A DNA stretch of 13,369 nt from Microbacterium sp. (GTDB lineage Bacteria > Actinomycetota > Actinomycetes > Actinomycetales > Microbacteriaceae). The stretch spans positions 1 to 13,369 of the forward strand of contig QFPD01000016.1 in assembly GCA_003248845.1 (NCBI GenBank), in the 5' to 3' direction. The notes below the pieces were generated by a model that saw nothing but the letters and a program-made list of their open reading frames with translations, searched no databases and was not told the origin of the DNA. The position numbers and the translations under genes are program-made. Within the stretch, counting starts at the first letter, position 1; each line of letters starts with the position of its first letter. This document shows, piece after piece, positions 6,287 through 12,411 of this stretch.

Positions 6287-7666
6287 ATGTCGCTGCTCGT
6301 GATCCATGCCCGCCTCATCACCGTTCCGACCGGCTCGGCCGACCCGGGGTACCTCGACGAGGGCTGGATGCTCGTCGGCGACGACGGGCGCATCTCCGCG
6401 CTCGGCGCGGGCGAGCCGCCCACCGGGACGACGGCCGACGAGACCCTCGACGTCGCCGGCGCGTTCGTCGCGCCGGGCTTCGTCTCGAGCCACTCGCACC
6501 TGTTCACGAGCGGGTTGCGGGGGCTCGGCGTCGAGGAGACGCTCTACGGCTGGTGCGACGCGATGCTCGGCACGACGGCGCACATGACGCCCGACCAGAT
6601 GTACTGGTCGACCCTCCACGGCTCGCTCGATTTCCTCTCGAACGGTGTGACGACGGCGTACAACTTCACCGACCCGCTCCAGGCGTGGGAGTCGATGGTC
6701 GACGGCAAGCGCACCGGCACCGCCGGTATCCGCGGCCTCGAGTACCACTTCCGTCAGGCCGAGGGCACGCGCGACGCGGGCATCCGCTTCGTGGATGCCG
6801 CGGGCATGGACGTCACGGCCGGCACCCCCGAGGAGGTGTTCGACCGGTTCGCGGCCGAAGTCGCCCATACGCGCACTTTCGACCCCGACTTCGCTCTCGG
6901 CGCCTCGATCATGGGGCAGGTCCAGTGGTCGCCGCACCCCGAGGCCGCCGAGCTCGAGGTCGAGGCGATGCGGCGCTACGACGTGAGCAACCAGGCACAC
7001 CTCCTCGAGTCGCCCGAAGCGGTGCCGCACCAGCAGTCGAAGTTCGCGCTCTACCGTCGCGCCGGAGCGCTCGAGCTCGGACTGATGCTCGGGCACTTCA
7101 TCCAGACGACGCCCGAGATCATCGAGCAGGCGGTCGAGGGCGGCGCGTCGATGTCATGGCAGCCGGCATCCAACGGCCGCCTCGCGTCGGGCGTCGCGCT
7201 CGTCCCGGAGATGCTCGGGATGGGGATGAAGGTGGGGGTCGGCCTCGACGACCAGGCCTGCACCGACGTGAGCGACCCATGGCAGAACATGCGGATGGGC
7301 ATCTACATGCAGCGGGCGCGTACGCAGGACCCGCTGTCGATGACGCCCGAACTCATGCTGCGTCTGCACACCCTCGGCGCCGCCGAGATCATGGGCGTCG
7401 ACGACCGCGTGGGCTCTCTCGAGGTCGGCAAGTTCGGCGATTTCGTCGTCGTCGACCCGCGGATGCCGGATGTCGGGCCGCTCTGGCACCCGGTGCGCTC
7501 CTACGTGCTCGCGATGAGCCCGCGGAACCTCAAGGCCGTCTACGTCGGCGGCCGTCTCGTGAGCGCCGACGGCGGGGTCTCGACGAATCCGCTCGCGGAG
7601 GAGGCATCCGCGAAGGTGCACGAGCTGCCCGCCGCCATCGTGCCGCTGCGCGGGCACCCGCACTGA
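6287..7666 (+). CDS. ATZ/TRZ-type metal-dependent amidohydrolase (purine or heterocycle deaminase candidate)
   Basis: The protein has 459 residues and the amidohydrolase-superfamily layout of guanine deaminase, SAH deaminase and TrzN relatives: an N-terminal beta-sandwich strand, metal ligands His69 and His71 (SSHSHLF), His238 with Glu241 (QAHLLES), His270 (GHFIQTT) and Asp321 (GVGLDDQACTD), and a C-terminal VGSLEVGKFGDFVVVD strand. Unusually, the family's HCPxSN segment reads WQPASN (291-296), so a normally conserved histidine is replaced. I choose the ATG at 6287 because a -10 box lies 7 bases ahead; the in-frame GTG at 6248 is part of the operator. It likely hydrolyses an amino or chloro group on a heterocycle. 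Guanine, 8-oxoguanine or a pterin are possible; the context favours a purine. The 3' end carries a short direct repeat. Confidence 0.85.
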   Translation: MSLLVIHARLITVPTGSADPGYLDEGWMLVGDDGRISALGAGEPPTGTTADETLDVAGAFVAPGFVSSHSHLFTSGLRGLGVEETLYGWCDAMLGTTAHMTPDQMYWSTLHGSLDFLSNGVTTAYNFTDPLQAWESMVDGKRTGTAGIRGLEYHFRQAEGTRDAGIRFVDAAGMDVTAGTPEEVFDRFAAEVAHTRTFDPDFALGASIMGQVQWSPHPEAAELEVEAMRRYDVSNQAHLLESPEAVPHQQSKFALYRRAGALELGLMLGHFIQTTPEIIEQAVEGGASMSWQPASNGRLASGVALVPEMLGMGMKVGVGLDDQACTDVSDPWQNMRMGIYMQRARTQDPLSMTPELMLRLHTLGAAEIMGVDDRVGSLEVGKFGDFVVVDPRMPDVGPLWHPVRSYVLAMSPRNLKAVYVGGRLVSADGGVSTNPLAEEASAKVHELPAAIVPLRGHPH

Positions 7667-7684
7667 GCGGTCACCCGCACTGAG
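7655..7684. repeat. 13-base direct repeat duplicating the amidohydrolase stop
   Basis: CACCCGCACTGAG occurs at 7655-7667 and again at 7672-7684, separated by 4 bases. The first copy contains the true stop (TGA 7664-7666). The second repeats the last codons and stop in another frame. It looks like a small tandem duplication in the 30-base gap before the convergent permease gene. Confidence 0.8.
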
Positions 7685-7696
7685 GAGGGCCGGCGG

Positions 7697-8587
7697 TCAG
7701 GCGGTGGAGGTCGCCATGCCCATCCGAGCCAGAACGACGTTCTCCAGGATCTGCACGAGGTTGTAGAGCAACAGGGTGATGATCGTGATGAGCGCGATCG
7801 ACGACCAGAGCTGCGCGAACTGCGCCTGGGCGTTGAACTTGAGGATCGAGCCCCCGATGCCCGTCCCGGTCGACAGCCACTCCGCGAGCAGTGCTCCCGT
7901 GACCGCGGCAGGGACCGAGACGCGCATCGCCGCGAAGATCGAGGGCAGCGCGCCCGGCAGATCGACCTTGCGCAGCGCCGTGAACCGTCCGCCGCCGAAG
8001 ACGTGGACGACGTCGAGGCTCTGACGGCTGGCGCGACTGAGACCGAACAGCACGTTCGCGAGTGCGGGGAAGAGAACGACGATCGTGCCGATGACGGCGA
8101 CGGATGCCGGGGTCCCGCGCCCCGTGATGAGGATGATCACCGGAGCGATCGAGACGAGGGGAATCGTGCGCAGGAGCAGCACGAGCGGCATGACACCGGC
8201 CTCGACCGCCTTCGACAGACTGAACGCGATGGCGAGGACGATCGCGACGATCATGCCGACGACGAAGCCGATCAGCGAGTCGGCGAGAGTCTGCCCGAGG
8301 AGGGGGAGCAGCTGGTCGCGGTGCTTCTGGGCGTCGTCATCGGTGACCAGGAACGTCCAGACGTCGAGGGGGCCTTTCGCGACGTACGGCGAGATGCCGG
8401 TGAGGCTGACCACGGCCTGCCACAGCGCGATGAGCACGACGAAGGTCAGCAGCGCGTTCAGCAGCGACTTCGCCAGTGAGCGCGTGAGGGCCCGTCGACG
8501 GTCGGCTCGCAGCCGGGCGAGTGCGGCGGGGTCGGCGCGCACCGCGACGTTCGCGGTGGCCGATGCGTCGTTGAGGGTGTGCGACAT
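7697..8587 (-). CDS. ABC transporter permease, NitT/TauT family (second permease)
   Basis: The 296-residue protein has a cytoplasmic N-terminus rich in Arg and Ala (about 1-40), then roughly six hydrophobic segments (about 42-64, 105-125, 131-156, 163-185, 219-240, 262-285). An EAA-type loop that contacts the ATPase lies around GGGRFTALRKVDLPGALPSI. This is the SsuC/TauC/ThiX-like inner-membrane permease type. The start is set at the ATG forming a TGATG overlap with the upstream permease stop; a longer reading to 8683 would run back into that gene. It is the last gene of the importer operon. It resembles the other permease in loop sequence (DVVHVxGGGR), so the two probably form a heterodimeric channel. 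No clear terminator follows. Confidence 0.88.
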   Translation of the reverse strand: MSHTLNDASATANVAVRADPAALARLRADRRRALTRSLAKSLLNALLTFVVLIALWQAVVSLTGISPYVAKGPLDVWTFLVTDDDAQKHRDQLLPLLGQTLADSLIGFVVGMIVAIVLAIAFSLSKAVEAGVMPLVLLLRTIPLVSIAPVIILITGRGTPASVAVIGTIVVLFPALANVLFGLSRASRQSLDVVHVFGGGRFTALRKVDLPGALPSIFAAMRVSVPAAVTGALLAEWLSTGTGIGGSILKFNAQAQFAQLWSSIALITIITLLLYNLVQILENVVLARMGMATSTA

Positions 8588-9402
8588 CAGGCGGCCTTCC
8601 CGGCGGCGCCCGCCACCCACGGGGTGACGAGTCGGATGAGCAGTCCCACGAGACCGTAGGCGACGAGAGCGAACACGGCGCACAGGAGGAACACCGACCA
8701 GACGCCCGCCGAGTCGAGCTGGCCCTGCAGACGGATGAGCGTCGGCCCGACACCCGCCGTGATCGCGCCGAGGTACTCGCCGAGGACGGCGCCGAGGAAG
8801 GCGGTCGGCACCGCGATCTGCAGGGCGTTGAGGATCGCGGGGAGAGCGGCGATGACGCGCACCTTGCGCAGCTGCGTCCAGCGTCCACCGCCGTAGACGT
8901 GGACGACGTCGAGGGATGCCTTGTCGGCCGCCCGAAACCCGAGGATGGCGCCGACGACGGTCGTGAAGACGCAGACGAGCGCGGCGAGGAAGATCGCGGT
9001 CGCCGACGGGTCACCCGGACTCTTGGCCCCGCCGAGGACGACGATCGAGATCCCGCCCACCGCGACGATCGGCAGGCAGTAGCTGACGACGGCGATCTGC
9101 GTGATGACCGTCTCGGTCTTCGGGAACAGCAGCACGATCGTCGCGAGGAGCAGTGCGATGCCGTTGCCCCAGAGATAGCCGATGCCCGCCGCGGCGAGGG
9201 TGGGGGCGAACACGCTCCAGGTGCCCGCGACGTTGCCCTGCACGAACAGCCACTGGAACACCGCGACCGGCGTCGGCACCGGTGTGAACGTGGTGCCTTC
9301 GGCGGGGGTGAACACCGTGAGGGCGAAGATCCACCAGACGAGGACGAGGGCGACGCCGCCGAGGAGCGCGGCGACCCAGCCGGGCAAGCGCGTGCGGGTC
9401 AT
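8587..9402 (-). CDS. ABC transporter permease, NitT/TauT family (first permease)
   Basis: The 271-residue integral membrane protein has a first hydrophobic helix at 8-30, further segments at about 64-95, 99-122, 132-155, 191-212 and 235-258, and the EAA-type loop around DVVHVYGGGRWTQLRKVRVI. The start is the ATG at 9402: GGAGG (9411-9407) sits 4 bases ahead, and the ATG overlaps the ATPase stop as TGATG, the same junction as between the two permeases. The GTG one codon earlier would leave only a 1-base spacing from the ribosome site. It is part of a binding-protein-dependent importer for small organic anions or heterocycles; the substrate is unknown, and the neighbours suggest a purine or ureide. 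Confidence 0.88.
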   Translation of the reverse strand: MTRTRLPGWVAALLGGVALVLVWWIFALTVFTPAEGTTFTPVPTPVAVFQWLFVQGNVAGTWSVFAPTLAAAGIGYLWGNGIALLLATIVLLFPKTETVITQIAVVSYCLPIVAVGGISIVVLGGAKSPGDPSATAIFLAALVCVFTTVVGAILGFRAADKASLDVVHVYGGGRWTQLRKVRVIAALPAILNALQIAVPTAFLGAVLGEYLGAITAGVGPTLIRLQGQLDSAGVWSVFLLCAVFALVAYGLVGLLIRLVTPWVAGAAGKAA

Positions 9403-10223
9403 CACGCCTCCGCTTCGGCGCGTCCGTCCGAACCGAACAGCAGCTCGGACGCCTGGTCGACGTAGGCGTGGAACTCGGGCGTGCGCATGATCTCGGGCGT
9501 GCGGGGGCGCGGCAGGTCGATCTCGATGATCTTCTTGACGCGTCCCGGACGTGGTGACATCACGGCGACGCGGTCGGCGAGGAAGATCGCCTCGCTGATC
9601 CCGTGGGTCACGAGGAGGGTCGTCGCGGGCTTCTCGGTCCAGATGCGCAAAAGCTCGAGGTTGAGGTTCTGGCGCGTCATGTCGTCGAGCGCGCCGAACG
9701 GCTCGTCGAGCAGGAGGACCGAGGGGCGGAGGACGAGCGCGCGGGCGATCGACGCGCGTTGGCGCATGCCGCCGGACAGCTGGGACGGCTTCGCGTTCGC
9801 GAAGTCCTTCAGGCCGACGAGCCCGATCAGTTCGTCGACGTAGGCGGTATCGACCTTTCGCCCCGCGACCTCGAACGGCAGTTCGATGTTCTTGCGGACG
9901 CTGCGCCAGGGCAGCAGCGCGTGGTCCTGGAACGCGATGCCCAGTTCGCTGCCGGCACGCAGTTGGTCGGGTGTCTCGCCGTCGACGAGGGCCACCCCGC
10001 TCGAGGGCTTCTCGAGGGACGCGAGGATGCGCAGGATCGTCGACTTGCCGCAGCCCGAGGGGCCGAGCAGGGCCAGGAACGACCCCTTCTCCGTGTGCAG
10101 GTCGGTGTCCTGCAGTGCGGTGAGCGAGCCGCCTCCGCGCAGGGAGAAGGTCTTGGAGAGGCCGGTGATGTGGATGCCGGTGCCCGTGCGGGCACCGGCA
10201 TCCACGTTCGTCAGATTCGACAT
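9402..10223 (-). CDS. ABC transporter ATP-binding protein, NitT/TauT family
   Basis: The 273-residue ATPase has all nucleotide-binding motifs: Walker [10 protein letters not shown] (54-62), Q-loop FQDHALLPW (98-106), signature LSGGM (149-153), Walker B VLLLDEP (169-175) with D-loop ALDD, and His207 in the H-loop (VTHG). The [16 protein letters not shown] segment is characteristic of the SsuB/TauB/NrtD type importers. It energises uptake together with the two permeases encoded just downstream and the lipoprotein encoded 25 bases upstream. No clear Shine-Dalgarno sequence precedes the ATG; instead a GGTTC-GT-GAACC palindrome (10225-10236) occupies the spot, so translation may depend on coupling or be reduced. 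Confidence 0.93.
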   Translation of the reverse strand: MSNLTNVDAGARTGTGIHITGLSKTFSLRGGGSLTALQDTDLHTEKGSFLALLGPSGCGKSTILRILASLEKPSSGVALVDGETPDQLRAGSELGIAFQDHALLPWRSVRKNIELPFEVAGRKVDTAYVDELIGLVGLKDFANAKPSQLSGGMRQRASIARALVLRPSVLLLDEPFGALDDMTRQNLNLELLRIWTEKPATTLLVTHGISEAIFLADRVAVMSPRPGRVKKIIEIDLPRPRTPEIMRTPEFHAYVDQASELLFGSDGRAEAEA

Positions 10224-10248
10224 GGGTTCGTGAACCGGGTCGTGCCGA

Positions 10249-11346
10249 TCAGGGCAGGTACTTCTTGAGATCGGGGTTCTCGGCGTAGATCTCGTCGATG
10301 ATCGTCGTGTCGAACAGCTTGTCGGCGTCGAGCTCCCATCCCGAGGCCTTGAGCGAGGCGAGTGTCTGCTTCTTCAGCTCGTCGGAGATCGTGAAGAGAC
10401 CGTTCGCCTGCGTCTCGTCGGTCGAGATGAGCTTCGCCTGCGCCTCGATGCCCGCCGCGGTCTTCTTCGGGTCGAGGTCGCCGAAGGTGAGATCGCCGGC
10501 GGCCGCCGACTCGTTGTAGTACTTGGTCACGAGGGCGACGGTGTCGTCGACGGGTTCGGTGAAGGTCTTCGTCCAGCCCTTGATCTCGGCGGTGAGGAAC
10601 GCCTTCAGCAGATCCTTGTGCTCGGCGAGGTACTGGTCGGTGACGGCGTACGACTCGGCGACGTAGGGCAGGCCGTTGTCGGCGTACGCGAGGTTGGTGG
10701 TCGCGTAGCCTTCCATCTGCACCGTGATCGCCTCGTTCGTGAGGTACGCCATGAAACCGTCGACCTCGCCGTTGATGAGGGGGGTCGGGTCGAAGTCGAC
10801 CGGGACGACCGTGACGTCCTTGGGGTCGATGCCGTTCGCGTTCAGGAGTGCAGCGAACACCGAGGCGTTGGAGTCCTGCACGCCGATCTTCTTGCCCTTG
10901 AGGTCGGCGGGCGTGGCGATGTTGCCGCCGCTCTTGAGCGAAAGGATCGTGAAGGGGTTCTTCTGGAACGTCGTCGCGATGATCTTCAGCGGCGCGTCCT
11001 GCTCGGCGACGGCGGCGCCGACGGATGCCGCGTCGGTCAGAGCGACCTGCACCGAACCCGACAGCAGCTTGGCGACGCCGGTGTCCGGGCCGGCGACGCC
11101 GGTCACGGTGCCGAACCCCGCCTCGTCGTAGTACCCGTTCTCGTAGGCGTAGTACTCGCCGGCGAACTCCTCGTTCTTGATCCACGAGTACTGGACGCTG
11201 ATGTCGCCGTAGTCGGCCGACGCGCCGCCCGCGCTCTCGGACGAGGCGGGAGAGCTCGAGCCCGAGCAGGCACTGAGGGCGAGCGCGGCAACCGCGACGG
11301 CGGCGAGCGTCGCGCTCAGCCGGCGCAGGGTGGGGGACGATGACAT
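10249..11346 (-). CDS. Substrate-binding lipoprotein of a NitT/TauT-type ABC importer (NMT1/THI5-like)
   Basis: The 365-residue protein has a lipoprotein signal: a positive start (LRR), a hydrophobic stretch and the lipobox LSAC with Cys27 as the lipidated residue, followed by a Ser-rich linker. The mature part is an NMT1/THI5-like periplasmic-type fold ([65 protein letters not shown]). This class binds sulfonates, nitrate, thiamine precursors, riboflavin and also purine-like compounds. An AGGAGG site 5 bases before the ATG (11352-11357) fixes the start; a longer reading to 11484 has no such support. It is the first gene of the importer operon, divergent from the molybdenum hydroxylase across a region with a GlnR-like box. 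Substrate inferred only from context. Confidence 0.92.
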   Translation of the reverse strand: MSSSPTLRRLSATLAAVAVAALALSACSGSSSPASSESAGGASADYGDISVQYSWIKNEEFAGEYYAYENGYYDEAGFGTVTGVAGPDTGVAKLLSGSVQVALTDAASVGAAVAEQDAPLKIIATTFQKNPFTILSLKSGGNIATPADLKGKKIGVQDSNASVFAALLNANGIDPKDVTVVPVDFDPTPLINGEVDGFMAYLTNEAITVQMEGYATTNLAYADNGLPYVAESYAVTDQYLAEHKDLLKAFLTAEIKGWTKTFTEPVDDTVALVTKYYNESAAAGDLTFGDLDPKKTAAGIEAQAKLISTDETQANGLFTISDELKKQTLASLKASGWELDADKLFDTTIIDEIYAENPDLKKYLP

Positions 11347-11351
11347 GACTG

Positions 11352-11357
11352 CCTCCT
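11352..11357 (-). promoter_or_regulatory. Strong ribosome-binding site of the binding-protein gene
   Basis: It reads AGGAGG on the minus strand, 5 bases before the ATG at 11346. This is the best ribosome site in the window and decides the start of the lipoprotein. Confidence 0.85.
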
Positions 11358-11367
11358 GATGCTGTGA

Positions 11368-11423
11368 CGGCCTCGCGGGCCGCGATGGGTGGCGGAGTGT
11401 CGCGCCGCCGTCGGGACGGCGGC
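11368..11423 (-). other. Two leader hairpins upstream of the importer operon
   Basis: In the predicted 5' leader there is a hairpin with 8-base arms GCCGCCGT (11404-11411) and ACGGCGGC (11416-11423) and a 4-base loop. A second has arms CGGCC (11368-11372) and GGCCG (11378-11382). The latter lies just ahead of the ribosome site. They could affect expression or simply reflect GC-rich sequence; no known riboswitch was recognised. Confidence 0.35.
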
Positions 11424-11448
11424 ATGGCGCGCATCCCGGATCGGATCG

Positions 11449-11454
11449 ACGGTA
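11449..11454 (-). promoter_or_regulatory. Candidate -10 box of the importer operon
   Basis: On the minus strand this reads TACCGT, fitting TAnnnT. It would start transcription near 11442 and leave a leader of about 95 bases. The GlnR-like box at 11486-11501 would then be centred near -52, a usual activator position. No clear -35 is seen. Confidence 0.4.
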
Positions 11455-11485
11455 GGACTCCGACGTTTCGCGGAGGGGGCGCACT

Positions 11486-11501
11486 GTTTCCGAGGCGTTA
11501 C
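11486..11501. promoter_or_regulatory. Putative GlnR box between importer and molybdenum hydroxylase operons
   Basis: On the minus strand GTAAC, six bases, then GAAAC exactly fits gTnAc-n6-GaAAc. A further GAAAC (11469-11465) lies 16 bases beyond, one base short of the spacing in a full four-part GlnR site. This 255-base intergenic stretch (11347-11601) holds no gene. It also contains the leader hairpins and a possible TTTACA -35 (11545-11550) for the plus-strand operon. Confidence 0.55.
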
Positions 11502-11590
11502 GAGTCGCCGACGGCGCGGTCCTGCACAGCTCGTGCGCACGGTCTTTACATCACCGACACATCCGTGGTGTTTGCTGTTGCCACTTCGCG

Positions 11591-11599
11591 AAAGGGGAG
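11591..11599 (+). promoter_or_regulatory. Ribosome-binding site of the FAD-subunit gene
   Basis: AAAGGGGAG lies just before the GTG at 11602 (4 bases from the AAAGGGG core). It supports this GTG over an in-frame ATG far upstream at 11389, which would place 71 unrelated residues in the regulatory region. Confidence 0.7.
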
Positions 11600-11601
11600 C
11601 C

Positions 11602-12411
11602 GTGGACCTGAACACCGTGACCGTGTACCGTGCCGCCCGTTCGCGCTCCGATCTCGACCTGGCACGGGGAGAGCGGTTCCTCGGAGGAGGCACCTGGCTG
11701 TACTCGGAACCGCAGCCGGAGGCGACCGGGCTCGTCGATCTCACCACCATGGGGTGGCCGGCGATCGAAGAGTCGGATGCCGGCATCCGAATCAGTGCGA
11801 CGTGCACGATCGCCGAGCTCAGCCGATATCGCGGACCGTGGCGGGCGGTGCCGCTGTTCACCCAGAGCGCGCACGCCCTGCTCGCGTCGTTCAAGGTGTG
11901 GAACGTCGCGACCGTCGGCGGGAACATCTGCCGCGCGTTCGCAGCGGGGGCGATGGTGTCGCTGTGCACGGCGCTCGACGGCGTCGCCGAGGTGTGGACG
12001 CGGCCCGGCGACGCGCGGGGCGATGCGTACCGCATCGCCGTCGCCGACCTGGTGACCGGCGACGGCACGACATCGCTCGGCGCCGGCGAGGTGCTCCGCG
12101 CGATCGAACTGCCCGCGCGCGCCCTTCGTGCCCGGGCAGCCCTGCGCAAGATTGCACTCACCGATCTCGGGCGATCCGGGGCGGTCGTCATCGGTCGTGT
12201 CGACGACGACGGCGCGGCGGTCTTCTCGGTCACCGCGGCGACGTGGCGCCCGTCGGTCCTCCGCTACGAACGCATGCCGTCGGCAGAGCTTCTGCGCGCC
12301 GACATCGAGGGACTCGACGGCTATTACACCGACCCGCTCGGCGCCGCGGACTGGCGTCGGCAGTGCGCGAGCGTGCTCGCGGAGGAGATCCGGAGCGAGC
12401 TGTCATCGTGA
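11602..12411 (+). CDS. FAD-binding subunit of a molybdenum hydroxylase (xanthine dehydrogenase family)
   Basis: The 269-residue protein (GTG start) is a CoxM/XdhB-like FAD subunit. FAD-contact motifs are [10 protein letters not shown] (27-36; the commoner form is AGGTDL) and TVGGNIC (104-110), followed by the C-terminal domain of these dehydrogenases ([14 protein letters not shown], then [13 protein letters not shown]). It passes electrons from the 2Fe-2S centres to NAD+ or another acceptor. It is slightly shorter than usual and has no extra iron-sulfur insertion. The stop overlaps the next start as GTGA, so it is translated together with the fused 2Fe-2S/molybdopterin subunit. Xanthine or hypoxanthine oxidation is the likely role given the purine genes; other N-heterocycles or aldehydes are possible. 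Confidence 0.9.
   Translation: MDLNTVTVYRAARSRSDLDLARGERFLGGGTWLYSEPQPEATGLVDLTTMGWPAIEESDAGIRISATCTIAELSRYRGPWRAVPLFTQSAHALLASFKVWNVATVGGNICRAFAAGAMVSLCTALDGVAEVWTRPGDARGDAYRIAVADLVTGDGTTSLGAGEVLRAIELPARALRARAALRKIALTDLGRSGAVVIGRVDDDGAAVFSVTAATWRPSVLRYERMPSAELLRADIEGLDGYYTDPLGAADWRRQCASVLAEEIRSELSS

Noticed and set aside
10225..10236. GGTTC-GT-GAACC palindrome between the lipoprotein and ATPase genes as a terminator or attenuator
   Set aside because: The stem is only 5 pairs with a 2-base loop, too short to form a stable terminator; noted only because it replaces the expected ribosome site.
11551..11574. Partial dyad (CACC...GGTG and ACAC...GTGT) in front of the molybdenum hydroxylase genes as an operator
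   Set aside because: Arms are only four bases and the interior does not match, so it is too weak to call. The -10 box of this promoter is also not clear.
11347..11601. Coding extensions of both divergent genes into the intergenic region (plus from 11389, minus from 11484)
   Set aside because: Neither extension has a ribosome site or family similarity, whereas AGGAGG at 11352-11357 and AAAGGGGAG at 11591-11599 mark the real starts.
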